From Carnegiea gigantea (lineage: Eukaryota > Streptophyta > Magnoliopsida > Caryophyllales > Cactaceae), in the NCBI GenBank assembly GCA_029747015.1, contig JAKOGI010000004.1, positions 1,932,501 to 1,996,500 on the forward strand: a stretch of 64,000 nt of DNA, read 5' to 3'. Of this stretch, positions 12,260 through 24,759 are shown piece by piece. The notes under the pieces were generated by a model that saw only the letters and a program-made list of their open reading frames with translations, did no database searches and was not told the DNA's origin. Each line of letters starts with the position of its first letter. Positions within the stretch are counted from its first letter, which is position 1. The position numbers and the translations under genes are program-made.

Positions 12260-13320
12260 AGATGGGGTAATGCCCATTACGAATGGATCATGGATACCAA
12301 ATGGGTGATTATCCATTGTTGAGGGAGATATTCAGTGAAATATAGGGTATTCATATATCCAATAATAATAATTAAAAAGATAATAATACTCTTGTATAAT
12401 ACTTGAAATTATTATGAGCCATTCTTTCAATCTTTCCATTGATTATAAGGCCTACTGAATTTAGGAACAACTCCAAGTTCAACGGTTCGAATCGAAACTT
12501 GAATATTTGATGGGAAAGGTTAATAGAGGTGCAAATCCAAATTTTTAGCTCAAAATTCTTTCATTTGATCAATATTGATCTCTGTCACGACAATTTGTCG
12601 ATATTTTTTATCACTTAAACAATTCAGCTGACATATTTCATCAACAAAACAATTTCAGCAGCCTAAATCAAAATTTAATTATCGAAAAGGGAAAATTAAA
12701 ACAAGCTTAAATCCAGATTTTGAGCTCAACAGTCCTTCATCTGGTCAATATTTTTCTTTGCCATGACAATTCAGTTGACATTTACAAGAATTGTCATATT
12801 GGAGATAAATGTTAAGAAAATGAAAGAATTTAGAGCTCAAAATTCATGTTTGAATTTCTTTTCATCTTTTCTCTCGGATGATCAAATTTCCATCCAAACA
12901 AATTGTTCTAGTTGCTAAAAATATTAGTTGAATTGTTCTAGTAGCAAATAATGTCAACTGAATTGTCATAGTAGAAATACATGTTAACAAAATGAAAGAA
13001 TTTAGAACTCAAAATTTAGATTTGAACTTCTTTTAATCTTTCCCGTCAGATATTCAAGTTTCAATGCGAATCGCTGAAATTGGACTTTCCTCTTAAATTT
13101 CGACGAACCATGTCATCTTTCCCTTATTTGCAATTACAAGTATTTGGTAGTAAATATATAAACCCATAGATACAAATGGATAATACCCATATAGGTAGTA
13201 CTGATGTGGATATCAAAGGCTATAAGTCAGATGTAAATTGGGTAGCAACATTTCTGGGTAAACTATGGGGTTGGGCATACTCTATCCATACCCTCTCAAT
13301 GCCCATCCCTACTATCTTTC
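12260..13320. repeat. short diverged repeats and a hAT-MITE-like end
   Basis: AT-rich stretch with recurring units such as AAAATGAAAGAATTTAGA (about 12817 and 12993) and ATTGTTCTAGT (about 12903 and 12934). Near its end, AATGCCCATCCCTA (about 13298-13311) resembles the terminus of the MITE at 19709-20242, but I found no partner end with a target duplication. No gene seen. Confidence 0.4.
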
Positions 13321-14651
13321 CACTTCTTTTTCTTTGTCTTTTTTTTATATTGGGGGGTAGTCTATTGCAATTCCTATTTTTTTAATTGATTTTCGCTTCA
13401 GGTGGATTTCCCCTTAGGATCTTTGGTGAGCAAAGAAGGGTTGGGGAATTGAAACCTGAAATTTCAAGTTCCACTTCCTAATAGTTGGTGATAAATTTAG
13501 GAAATGGAACTTGACATGTAGGTGTATCAAGTCCCTCACTCCCAAACCCCCTGAAACTTGAACCCCTTCTCCATGGAAGGGGATCAAGTCCCAACTCCCT
13601 AAGGGATCACTTAGACATCCTGACCTTGAGAGACACACACATAGAGACAAAGAGAGAAAGGGGTCGTCATCATCGTCAACCATTAAGAGAAGTGCCACCG
13701 TTAACTGGAAGAGGGTGTTGTCCGGTCATTAGTCGTTGAGGAAAGAAATGGACACGTAGCTATTTGTAGAACACCCAATCGAACCAAATTCTAAAGCAAT
13801 TGATTTCCCTTAAACGATTTCGGGTTTTTGATGAAATTCAATGGGTGGGTGGAATTTGGTGGATGGGGACAAATTCTGATTTTAGGGTTTCAAAAATCAA
13901 AAGTTCGCTAATCAAGGTTCACAGATTTTTTTAAGGGTTTTGGTGAGCGAGCAAGGGTCTATTGAAGGTTGGTGGTTTGATGATGGTGGGTGATCGATGG
14001 GTGGTGGTTCCAAGGCTTCAGTTGAAGGGTTCTTGTCATTGGTACTTATGGATGGGGAGGGAATTTGTACTTATGGATGGGGAGGGACATAGGATATGGA
14101 GCTTGCAAGAAAAGATTATAGGAAAAAGTATTGTTGAGCTTAGCTCGTCGGATGTTATGAAACAGCCTTTTTTCCTTTGGGGAGAAGGAAAGGGGGTGAG
14201 AAGATGGTTTCATCCTATAATTACTCACTAAACACTTAGGCTCAGGGTTCAAGTTTCACCATAACCCTCTGGAACGTGATATTTAATTCCATTCCATTCC
14301 TTTTTTTTCCCTCTCCAATGACATATTAATCTCTCATAGTGGTTTGACATTTATTTCTTTTGAGTTTTAAAGATTTTGGAGTTTATTTCTTACAAACAAA
14401 TGAAATTTACATTAGTTGTATTAGTTTTACTTTCCCTTAATTTTTACACATAAGAAAAAATAGTGATGGCAACTCTCATTTTGTCTCAGCATACAATGGC
14501 AAGTTTGTGCTCATGTAATGGTGAAGGAGGCGAAAGTTAGTATACTAACTTTGCCTTAATTTATTTTGGATACTAATGTTGCTATTGGAGCCACAATGTC
14601 AAGATTGATCATTCGATATAAGAATTTTATTTTGTCAGCTAATTAAGCTAT
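13321..14651. other. intergenic, no gene recognised
   Basis: Short open frames exist on both strands (longest 94 codons at 13414-13698), but none resembles a protein family. Low-complexity GGTGG-type sequence occurs at 13840-14090. A T-rich stretch leads into the copia element. Confidence 0.5.
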
Positions 14652-14656
14652 TTAAG

Positions 14657-14865
14657 TGAAATATTTTGTGGAAAAAGAGTGCTGTATTTTATTGATTTGT
14701 TCTGTTCTATTTCTACAACATCCACGACATGTATATATATATCATACAGAGAGATGGAGTTTCTCTAATTCCTAACCCTAACTAGATAATTTAGCCGCCT
14801 AGAATATAGGAATAAGATAATGAAAATATTTACAAAATATTTACATACTGCAGACTTTCCTAATA
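14657..14865 (-). repeat. 3' LTR of copia element 1
   Basis: 209-bp LTR starting TGAAATATTTTGTGG on the plus strand and ending CTTTCCTAATA. It differs from the right LTR by a few substitutions, an extra TA step and an 11-bp duplication of an AAATATTTAC-type unit. Confidence 0.95.
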
Positions 14866-14880
14866 CTCCCCCTCAAGTTG
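14866..14880 (-). other. polypurine tract of copia element 1
   Basis: On the minus strand the sequence CAACTTGAGGGGGAG abuts the 3' LTR, the expected place and composition for the plus-strand DNA primer. Confidence 0.8.
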
Positions 14881-15253
14881 GAGCATGAGGATTGATCATG
14901 CCCAACTTAGATGCAAGGAAATGAAACTGTTGTGCCCCCAAAGCCTTGGTAAAGATGTCTGCGAGCTGAAGACAAGACGGAATATAAGCAGTGATCAAGG
15001 CTTTAGATAACAGTCGCTCGCGGACAAAGTGGCAGTCAATCTCAATATGCTTAGTTCGTTAATGGAAAACAGGATTCTTGGCGATGTGAAGAGTAGCCTG
15101 ATTATCACAATATAACTTCATGGCTTGCGAATGAAAAATACCAAGAGATGCAAGAAAGGATTTGAGCCATATAAGCTCACTAGTCATAGTAGCCATTGCC
15201 CGATATTCAGCTTCAGCAGAGGAGCGGGACACGATACTTTGTTTCTTTGTCTT

Positions 15254-18200
15254 CTAGGAGACCGGTGATTCTCCAAGAGTAATAAAGTAACCAGTCAAGG
15301 ACTTACGAGTGAGGGGACAAGCACCCCAGTTAGAATCACAATAAGCATAGATTTGGAGAGCAGAACTGCTATGCAATAAAAGTCCTTGGCCAGGAGTCCC
15401 TTTTAAATAGCGCAAAACACGTTTAGCGACTTCAAAATGTTCCTCATTGGGGTCTTGCATAAACTGGGATAATATGTGAACCGCATAACATAATTCCGGT
15501 CTCGTAATGGTGAGATAGATGATACGTCCGACTAATCATTGGTATGAAGTGGGATCCGGTAAGGGTTGAGCATTAGCGAGAGCGAGTTTGTGATTGGGTT
15601 CAATAGGGAATGCCATAGGCTTAGCACCAAGTAGCCCACATTCATCAATAATTTCAAGAGCATATTTCTTTTGGCACAGGAAAATTCCTTGAGGGCTACG
15701 GGCAACTTCAATGCCCAAAAAATACTTCAAAGGACCTAGGTCCTTTATATGGAAGCACCTGTTCAAATAACGCTTAAATTCTGCACATGCTGTAGAGTCA
15801 TTGCCAGCAAGAACCAAGTCGTCAACATAGACCAATAGAGCCATAAAAACATCACCCTTTTTGTAGGTGAATAGGGAATAATCAGCAAAAGAGCATATGA
15901 AACCAAAAGCAAGCAGCTTAGAAGATAGTTTCACAAACCACTGTCGAGGTGCTTGTTTTAGACCATAGAGGGACTTCTGTAACTTACGAACTTTGTTTTT
16001 ATGTGGAGATTGAAACCCAGGGGGCAAGGTCATGTACACATCTTCTTCCAAATCGCCATGTAGAAAGGCGCTGTTGACATCCATTTGATGGAGCTCCCAA
16101 CCCTTGGCAGCGGCAACGGAGAGAAAGCAACGTACACTGACCATCTTCGCAACAGCAGCAAAAGTCTCATGGTAGTCAAATCCCTCAACTTGTTCGTCCT
16201 CTCGAATCACAAGACGGGCCTTGTAGCGTTTGATGGTGCCATTAGAGTTGTACTTTACTTTGTAGACCCATTTGCAGTGAATGGGTTTCTTACCTGCTGG
16301 CAAATCCACTAGTGTCCATGTTTTGTTATACTCGAGTGCCTCAATTTCTTTGGCCATTGCGTCTCTCCACCGGGAATCTGTCACTGCTTCATGAAAATAT
16401 CCTGGTTCCACTACTTTAGTAATTGCATGAACATAATGCATATGTGCATTAGAAAAGTTATTACACGTAACATAATTCGCTATTGGATACGGATTACCTG
16501 AGGAGACCTTTTAAAGTGGGTGAGTGGACAAGGGGTCTTGTTGTTGAATTGAATAACACAAGTAATCTTGGAGGTGTGTTGGAGTCTTCTGTTCCTGATG
16601 TCCTCTTCTGTACTCCTGCTCATTGGACGTTGCGGCTGGGGCAGACTGTGGAGAATGGGCTTCTGTATCCTGGGCTAGCGAAGACAAGTGTTCTGGGGTT
16701 GCAGCATGCTGGGTTGGTGAGAGCCCATGTTCTGCTTCAAACCCACTAGAACTCCCTCTGTCTACAGGCTGGCTATCATGGGCCTCGGTACCTTGGTCTG
16801 GTACCGATGTACCACCTTCGTGGTTGGTATGGTGTCCCAGCTCAATTATCGTATCAAGTTCATCGTGGCCCAGCGCATTTGAAGGCAAAGGATCTGAGTT
16901 TGAGGAAGCTAAAAACTCATTGTGCTCAGTCTTGCTATGAGAGGCAAAGGGCAATTTGTCCTCATGGAAAATTACATTTCTACTTATAGATATATCCCTA
17001 GTCTCCAAATCATAGACTTTCCATCCTTTTTTACCATATGGATATCCGACAAATACACATCTTTTGCTACGTGGGCCAAATTTATCCTTTTGTTGTGGGA
17101 GATAATGAGCATAGCAAAGTGAGCCAAACACTTCAATATGAGCATAAGATGGTTTCTCACCAAACAAAATTTCATAAGGGGTTTTTCCATGCAAAATAGA
17201 ACTAGGAGTCCTATTTATAAGATAGCCAGCAGTCAAGACACACTCCCCCAAAATTCAATTGGTAGGTTAACCTGAAAACGAAGAGCTCGAGCAACATTCA
17301 GGATATGACGATGCTTTCTCTCAGCTCGTCCATTTTGTTGTGGAGTATCCACACATGTGGTTTGATGTATTATCTCTTACTCTCCATAAAATTGCTTCAT
17401 GGATCCAAAAGTAAATTCATACCATTGTCACTTCTGATAATTTTAACATTAGTGTGAAATTGTGTTTTGACTATCATGCAAAAAGTCTGAACTAACTGTG
17501 AAGCTTCACCTTTGGTTTCATGAGATAGACCCAAACTGCCCTACTTGCATCATCCACAGTTGTCAAGAAATAATGGGCACCACAAAACGAGCTAACACGA
17601 TATGCTCCCCATATATCACAGTGAACTAATTCAAACAGTTTAGAAGCTTTGTTACTACTAGTAGAAAAAGGCATACGTGTTTGCTTAGCCCGAAGGCACA
17701 CATCACATAAATCATTCTTATCACTTCTATTAAAACTATCACTAATGGTATTCGATAAAGAAAGTAATGTCAGACTAGAGGGATGCCCTATATGTCGATG
17801 TCATAGATCATATGAGACTGCGGAGTTGACTTGAACCTTTGCTGGAAGATCATCTTGGACCAAGTAGACCCCTTGTTGTTGTTTACCCACTCCAATCGGG
17901 TTCCTCGTAGTGTGGTCCTGTATCACACATAGCTTATCAATAAAGGTTACAGTGCAAAAAACTTCTCTAATTAATTGCACAATGGATATAAGATTACAGG
18001 TTAATCTTGGCACATACAAAACATCTAGTAAAATTATTTTTGGGCTCAACTTAACCATTCCACATTTAATGGCCATAGTTTCCACACCATTCGGCAATCC
18101 AACACCCACAGGCAAAATATTAGAAATATTGCACAACAATGTCATATCCCCAATCATATGATACGAAGCCCCACTATCTAAAAGCCAAGCTTTCTTACCC

Positions 18201-18300
18201 GATAGCTTCTCAGACCCGGATTTTGGAGTCTCAATTAGATTCAAAATCCATTGTACCTGTTCTGGAGTAAATCCGAAAACAATAATCTGGTTGGGTTCGG
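15254..18300 (-). pseudogene. copia element 1 pol: protease, integrase, reverse transcriptase, RNase H
   Basis: Read on the minus strand: protease with WLLDSGASYHM (about 18190); GAG-pre-integrase and integrase (HCDIWGAYRVSS at about 17620, continuing at 17251-16511 with GEKPSYAHIEVFGSLCYAH); reverse transcriptase (16441-15536) with the copia motifs WVYKVKYNSNGTIKRYKARL, QMDVNSAFLHGDL and the catalytic YVDDL; RNase H start (15460-15254; VAKRVLRYLKGTPGQG, YCDSNWGACP). The frame is interrupted by stops and shifts between these blocks, for example near 15460-15536, 16441-16511 and 17251-17492. It cannot make a complete polyprotein. It would have produced cDNA synthesis and integration functions for the element. 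Confidence 0.9.
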
Positions 18301-18439
18301 GTTCTACACACTCATGAGCCTCGCTGGACGCTTGTATCGCATGAGCATACTCATGCCCCCTTCCTCGACCAGTACCTCTGCCTCCTCGTCCATCTTGACC
18401 TCGTTCGCGACTCCTGCTTCCTCCTCTTGACCCTCAGTT

Positions 18440-19312
18440 AGCTGGGTAGCCGATGACCTCAAAACATGTAGCCTCATCGTGTCCATACTTGCCGCAATGT
18501 CTGCAAGTAGGCCGTTCTCCAGCTGTTCCGTGCGTCCTTCTTCCGTGCTAGGCAGCAAAGGCAGCCACTTGCTCAGTCCGATTGTCTCGGTTGATCATGA
18601 CATGCCTGTAGTGTTCTTCCTGCTATACCATGTTGAACATCCTGTCCAACGATGGTAGTGGTTCAAGAGCTAGAATTTGGCTACGGATTGTAGAGTAAGC
18701 GTCGTCATCAAGTCCCATTAAGAACTGATGGGATTTTTCTTGCTCCATAATCTTCATGAATTCGGTTGCTGCTCCACACTTGTACTTGAGCACTTTTATG
18801 TAATTTTCAAGCTCACTCCATAGCCCAGCAAGCTTTGAGAAAAACTCAACTACATCGAGATTATCTTGCTTACATGAGGCTATAGTAGCTTTTAGTTGAT
18901 GAATTCGAGGAGTGTTTGCAACAGAGTATTGTTTTTGTAGATTTTCCCACATAGTTTGAGTCGAATCCACATATGCTATACTGGTGTGCAACTTTGGCTC
19001 GATCACATTCAAAAGCCATGAACACACCATAGAATTTACCATCTCCCAAGCATTACCCTCAGGGGATGCAAGATCGATTGGTTTTGTGATTGTTCAATTG
19101 ATAAAACCAAGCTTGTTTTTTTCCTTTAACGCTGTCCTTACGGCCTTTTCCCATAGGTCGTAGTTTTTATCGTTGAATTTGATGGCTGTGATTATTGCTC
19201 CAGGGGCGTTTGAAGCATGTAGATAGTAAGGGGACTGCGGACTGACAACGAACTCAGTTGCCTCACCTTTCTTGCCGTTCTTCTCATCACCGTTCTTGGT
19301 GTCCTTAGTCAT
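18440..19312 (-). pseudogene. copia element 1 gag with zinc knuckle
   Basis: Starts at an ATG at 19312 (MTKDTKNGDEKNG) and shows the UBN2-type gag features: FNDKNYDLWEKAVRTALK near the N-terminus, MWENLQKQYSVANTPRI and KSHQFLMGLDDDAYSTIRSQ further on. A CCHC zinc knuckle of the form CxxCx4Hx4C (CRHCGKYGHDEATC) lies at 18464-18505. In-frame stops occur at about 19094 and 18621, so the frame is broken. The codons either side of the first stop are in the same frame, so this is a point change and not a shift. Confidence 0.85.
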
Positions 19313-19355
19313 GGCTACCTCTTTGCTGGTTAAAGATTAATGCTTTGGTTTAATG

Positions 19356-19367
19356 CTCTGATACCAT
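19356..19367 (-). other. primer-binding site of copia element 1
   Basis: On the minus strand TGGTATCAGAGC follows the 5' LTR without spacer. This is the classic plant copia site complementary to the 3' end of initiator methionine tRNA. Confidence 0.92.
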
Positions 19368-19562
19368 GAAATATTTTATGGAAAAAGAGTGCTGTATTTT
19401 ATTGATTTGTTCTGTTCTATTTCTGCAACAGCCACGACATGTATATATATCATACAGAGAGATGGAGTTTCTCTAATTCCTAACCCTAACTAGATAATTT
19501 AGCCGCCTAGAATATAGGAATAAGATAATGAAAATATTTACATATTGTAGACTTTCCTAATA
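19368..19562 (-). repeat. 5' LTR of copia element 1
   Basis: 195-bp LTR, TGAAATATTTTATGG to CTTTCCTAATA on the plus strand, followed by the TTAAG target duplication. Confidence 0.95.
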
Positions 19563-19708
19563 TTAAGCTCTCTTTTAAACGTCATATAGAAATAAAACTT
19601 TGTTCCAACTGATTCAAATGGATCATCAGTCAGTTTCATGTCAGTAGAATACAAAAGCATCATTGATATTTTGACAAGTTGGTAATTATACCCCTAAAAC
19701 TGTTGAAG

Positions 19709-20242
19709 TAGGGGTGATAAAAAACTCGTATCCATTTAAAACCCGTCAATATTTGCCCATTTAAAACTCAAATGAGTGGTAAAAATTAGTTTTAAATGGG
19801 TATAGGGCATGTATAGGAAATTGGTACAGATATGTGTATAGTCCTGACCTGCCCATACCCGCACCTCACCTGTACCCCATTTTATACTAAGATAAAAAAT
19901 TATTTTGGTTTATCATTTTTCCAGTTTATGTACAATCCAAACCTTCTAAAAAAAATTAGTCAATAATGTATTTGATTTCATATTTCTAAACAATGTATTC
20001 CCCAATATCACAATTTTGCAATCTTATAATAACACAAACATATATCACACTTGGATATGTGTTGCACATTTTCATTCTATATGTGAACCCGAGTAAAACC
20101 CTCAAAATTCAATGGGTATGGATATAAGTTTTATTTTTAATACCCAATAGGTATGGGTATAGGTATGAATACGATTTTGAAAAACTGGTATCGCTGCGCA
20201 TATGGCTCAACCCGTCCTGTACCCACCCCATTGCCATCCCTA
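19709..20242. mobile_element. hAT-like MITE
   Basis: A 534-bp non-coding element with ends TAGGGGTGAT and CCATCCCTA (reverse complement TAGGGATGG). It is flanked by 8-bp direct repeats with one mismatch: TGTTGAAG (19701-19708) and AGTTGAAG (20243-20250). The interior has inverted ACCCGTA/TACGGGT-like segments and no reading frame of note. Short inverted ends and 8-bp duplication fit the hAT superfamily. Confidence 0.75.
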
Positions 20243-20250
20243 AGTTGAAG

Positions 20251-22029
20251 TAGCTCAAGTAAGAATGCATGATAAAATTACATAAGGGCCAATGTCCAGC
20301 CAGTTGTCCTTCCCTTTTACCAAGAGATTGAGGTCCCTGCTTTATGGAATAGGAAGTAGAATGACTACCTATATAGCTTACAGGAAAACAGCAGCAAGCT
20401 AAGGCATTAAAAGAGACAAATGTGGTCATGAACCTCATATAATATATCAAAAGAAATTCCATAGTTATACTCAATGATAACAAAAAGATTGAGACATAAA
20501 TGACCCAAACAGATCCTTCAGTGGATTATCTTGGGCCATAAGATAAGAACTTTATGTCCTCCCACCATAGACACTCAAAGTATAATCATATGTTATCGGT
20601 TCCTTCAAATAATTAAAATAGATGAATCATGTGTAATTAAATATAAAAATTCCGAGACCCCAGAATTGGAGAAGGATGCACACCAATCATTCTTCAAACC
20701 TATGGCTACAAAGACATTCTTGTCAACGAGATATTGATCACAAAATTAGTTGGTAAAATCAACACCATTCATATAAATATAGGTCTTGTAACTGAGTGAC
20801 AAGCCCAACATTTGAATTCTCAATGTGAATGATACGTGTATGATGTTTTAGCCAGGAAGAAAGAGTGCAGCCAGTAGCTCCATAATCCTACAAAAAGCCT
20901 GAAATCCCTGTTGTGCTTATATAGGGATAGAGAACTCACAGTTATACCTTTTAAAAAAACATAACCGAATAGTGCTAGTATTACGGGACCCTATAGCCAT
21001 CAAGTTAATTCAAATGTAGTAAAAAGGTCTCATGAGAGATGCTAAATGATAGCAGTCAAAAAAGGATTCAAATTAACACAAGTGGATTTCTTAGTAGGTT
21101 GAGAGTTGAGACCATAACCGAGTAGAAATTGAAATAACCCAGAAGACTAAACTATCAAGCACAGTTCAAAAAACAAAAACAGGATGTTGACAGCAGTGAA
21201 GTAACATCCATGAATTAAGTCATCAAACATACATGTTCTACGGTATTCAACGCTCCTTGCGATACCTTCCTATTCCACCCCAAAAGGATTTCATTCAGGC
21301 TAAGCATAGAATTCATGGCTACATCAATTTTTAGCATTGCAATCTGATGACAAACTCAACCCTTCCCCCCCCCCCCCCCCAAACCCCCAAATTTACAAAT
21401 AAGAGGGCTAGGAGGAGGAGGAGAAGGCGTGTGAAAGTTGCGAGTGTAGTGATCCCCCAAATTTACTGACAACACATACATAACTATTCAATAGATCAAG
21501 TTTCTGAAAAATAAGAGTTCAAAGAAACAATTTTGATAAAAAATTCAACATAGAGAAGGAAAGATCTAGCAACAACTCCTCGCAATGTAGGCCTCACTTT
21601 ACCTATGCACAGAGTTTACGAAGATCCAGGTGTATGCGATCTTACCTATCTAAACATTAATGCACACATAAAGACCGAGTCCATAAGATCCACACAAAAA
21701 AAGGAAAAGAGTTAGAGTTGAAAATCTTTTAATACATAAAAGGTAGCAAGATAATAGATACTAAAAGCCAGTAGACATTATATAATTAATTAAGGTCGTC
21801 CATTAAATAATACTATATTAGATCATAGCAGTCAATGCAAAGATCAAGAAACTACTAGCATACAAAAGTGCTGGAAATGCACAGTAAGTAAAAAGCTTAA
21901 AGCACAAACCAACAATCCTTAAGAACTCAAGAGTTAAGGGAACCGCAAGTGGTGAAGTACCTAAGATATGATATCTACAAGCTTAATCCTAGACATTCTT
22001 TAGACTCTTAGTCTGAGTCATTTCCTCCA
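20251..22029. other. intergenic, no gene recognised
   Basis: AT-rich. A C17 homopolymer run sits at about 21364-21380 followed by an A/GGAGGAG-rich stretch. A segment at about 21550-21660 (GTAGGCCTCACTTTACC) may be the decayed 3' tail of the LINE that follows on the minus strand. A 124-codon frame at 20109-20483 overlaps the MITE edge and resembles nothing known. Confidence 0.5.
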
Positions 22030-23290
22030 TTCATTATAAATTACTCAAATCGTGTCTGGTCACTTTATTCTAACTCTTTCTGGGTTTGCTTCAACCTCTT
22101 CTTCTTCTTCTTCTTTTTTTTTTTTTTTTAAGAAAGTCAATCCTGACACATCTCCTCACTGGTGCATCTATACTTTTTCCCCTTGCATGACCAAGCCTTC
22201 TAAGTCTGACCTCTCTCATCTTATACTGTATGGGTGCCACTCTTACTTGTCTCTAATCACTTCATTTCTAATCTCATCTGATCTCGTATAATCACATATC
22301 CAATGAATTATCCTTGTCTCTACGACCCTCAACCTCTGGACTTAAGTGATCTTGATTGGTCAATACTGAGTGCCATATAACAATGTTAGTTTAGCAACCA
22401 TATGATACACTGTTCACTTTAATCTTATTCAAATCTCCGTATTTGGATAAGACTTCTGATGCGTTCTTCTGTGTTTGCTACCCCACTTTATTCGTTGGTT
22501 AATTCCCTTGTCAATATCTCATTTTTCTTGAATGATCTACCCTACGCATTTGAACTTTTCAACCCTTGGTAAAGCCGTATAGCCAATGGTCACTTCATCT
22601 TTCTCTTCCTATCCACTCAACCTACATTTTGAGTATTCAATCTTTGATTTACTTAATTTAAAACCTTTAGACTTTAGGGCATCTTTCTATTACTCCAACT
22701 TGTTAAGTCCATCCCTAATCTCATCAACAAAAATGACATCATCAATAAATAGCATACACCACGATAGCTTGTGTTACATAGCTTTAATGAGTTCATCCAC
22801 AACCAAAGTAAAAGCAGAAGGGCTCAGCATTGATCGTTGATAGAGCTCAATATCTATAAGAAAGTCATCTGTATCCCGTTCTATCCTTACTACCTAGTAC
22901 ATATCTTTAATAAGTCGGATATAAGCAATCGGTTTGTCTTTCTACTCTGAGTATCTTCATAGCACTTTTCTAGGTACTCTATCGTATACTTTCTCTAAAT
23001 CGATAAACACCATATGAAGATCCTTTTTCCTATCTTTCTAGAATTTTATGAGCCGTCGTGTGAAATGGATAGCTTTTGTAGTTGACCTACCTCGCATGAA
23101 ACTAAATTAATTCTCCAAAATTAATTGTTATACTCTCTCTTAATGTCCTCTCAATCAATCTTTCCCACAGCCTTATAGAGTGACTAAGCAGTTTGATACC
23201 TCTAGAATCATTCCAATTCTAGATACCACCCTTGTTTTTGTATGCATCAATCCTGAAAACAATATTAAATAACTCCATTAGCTAATCAAG
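22030..23290 (-). pseudogene. LINE (non-LTR) reverse transcriptase fragment
   Basis: Translating the minus strand across several frames recovers plant L1-type RT blocks in the right order: MVFIDLEKVYDRVPRKVL at about 23010, YIRLIKDMY at about 22910, then an ALSPF / LVVDEL block near 22830, the catalytic region LFIDDVIFVDE at about 22730-22750, followed by LKSKGFKLSKSKIEYSK at about 22660. Many frameshifts and stops separate the blocks. No endonuclease part was recognised, so the copy is 5'-truncated as is usual for LINEs. Orientation matches the neighbouring elements. Confidence 0.82.
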
Positions 23291-23594
23291 TCATTTTTCA
23301 CCCAAACACTTTCAAATTTTCACAGGGATGCCATTGGAAAGATCCAGAATTCCTTAGGAAAAAAAAAAACAGTGAAAACCATGAGTGAGAACTGGAAAAA
23401 CATTTTCAAGAAAGTAAGTTCAAGAAATTATGCTGATATCCCTAGTCACCATGATGACCTGCTGAGATACCACATACAAATTAAAATGCTCTTAAGAAAC
23501 TAGAAATGGAAAATATCGTGAAAATGTAGTATATATAGATAAATGATTCTACTACCTTATACTATCCAATTCTTTTTCCTTTGTTTTTTTTTGG

Positions 23595-24753
23595 GGGGGG
23601 GGCGAGGAGCAATAACGGAGAGAACGTGATGTCAGTGGGGTCAATTGACAACCCCCCGTCAGGAATAAAAATTAGTGGCTGGAAACGTGAAATAACACAT
23701 AATGCTGTGGCACAAAGAGTCATCGAGGATGTGTGTCAGTGGTGGGAGTGCCCATGTTATTAGTTTTCAGTTTAGGATGTCGCTGGCTCGAATCTTGATG
23801 CAGATAACTTTTCAATTTTCTCTTTACTATCTTGGTTAGTAGCATTTCTTCTAACTTGAGTTTCAATGTCTACTAATTATAGTTTAGTATTTTAATTGAC
23901 TTAAATTTGCTATTCAATCCTTATTTCGTAAATCAATTTGTTTTTTAAGTTTATGTATGAGTTTAATTTGTGAATTTCAATTGTAAAATAATTTGTTTAA
24001 TTTGTGGGTGTAATTTCAATTTTGGGTCAAAGTATATAAATATTTCAAAAAAATAGCACTTTAATTGACCTTAGTAGTTCAACTTATTGATTAATCCTTT
24101 AACTTAAGGTTAATTTACTTTTTTAGTTTTAATTTATGAGTTTAATTGGCCAATTTTAATTTTAAAATTGGTTCGAATCATGCTGCAGATAACTTTTCAA
24201 TTTTCTCTTTACTATTTTGGTTAGTAGCATTTCTTCTAACTTGAGTTTGAATGTCTACTAATTATAGTTTAGTATTTTGATTGACTTAAATTTGCTATTC
24301 AATCCTTATTTTGTAAATCAATTTGTTTTTTAAGTTTATGTATGAGTTTAATTTGTGAATTTCAACTGTAAATTAATTTGTTTAATTTGTGGCTTTAATT
24401 TGAATTCTGGGTCAAAATATATAAATATTTTCAAAAAATAGCACTTTAATTGACCTTAGTAGTTCAACTTGTTGATTAATCCTTTAACTTAAGATTAATT
24501 TGCTTTTTTAGTTTTAATTTATGAGTTTAATTTGTCAATATTAATTTTAAAGTTGTTTTATTTGCGGACTGATTTGAATTCAAACTTAAAATACATAGAT
24601 ATTTCAAAAAAATAACTAGTGAATCACCATTCCCTTCAAGTTCTAATTTGAAAACTCACTATTGAATGAAGAAGGTGGGAACGATATCACTCAACTACAA
24701 TTACCAACTTATTTCCGATGCCCCTCCCCCAAATTTCTGGCTTCGCCCCTAGG
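23595..24753. mobile_element. probable hAT-like element carrying a 385-bp tandem repeat
   Basis: The right border (about 24712-24753, minus strand) reads TAGGGGCGAAGCCAGAAATT followed by a GGGGGAGGGGC run, the typical look of plant hAT termini. The left side begins with a G-rich GGGGGCGAGGAGC at about 23596. No clear target duplication was found, so the borders are tentative. No transposase is present. Confidence 0.4.
23788..24556 (+). repeat. 385-bp tandem duplication, two units
   Basis: Unit 1 starts at 23788 with TCGAATCTTGATGCAGATAA and unit 2 at 24173 with TCGAATCATGCTGCAGATAA. Both run through the same landmarks (TTTTCAATTTTCTCTTTACT, TAATTATAGTTTAGTATTTT, AGCACTTTAATTGACCTTAG) to about 24556. 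They are very similar with scattered substitutions. AT-rich and non-coding. Confidence 0.9.
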
Positions 24754-24759
24754 GAGGAG

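Larger units (their letters stand above)
14657..19562 (-). mobile_element. Ty1/copia LTR retrotransposon 1, full length, coding region decayed
   Basis: A 4.9-kb element with 5-bp target duplication TTAAG (14652-14656 and 19563-19567), two LTRs, a primer-binding site complementary to initiator Met-tRNA next to the right LTR, a purine tract next to the left LTR, and the copia domain order gag, protease, integrase, RT, RNase H read on the minus strand. The LTRs differ by about five substitutions plus small indels (hand count over 195 bp), so the insertion is relatively recent, yet the polyprotein has several in-frame stops. Confidence 0.95.

Noticed and set aside
11217..13311. Single large hAT element from TAGGGGTGGGAAT to CCCATCCCTA
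   Set aside because: The ends look right, but no 8-bp target duplication is present and the interior seems composite.
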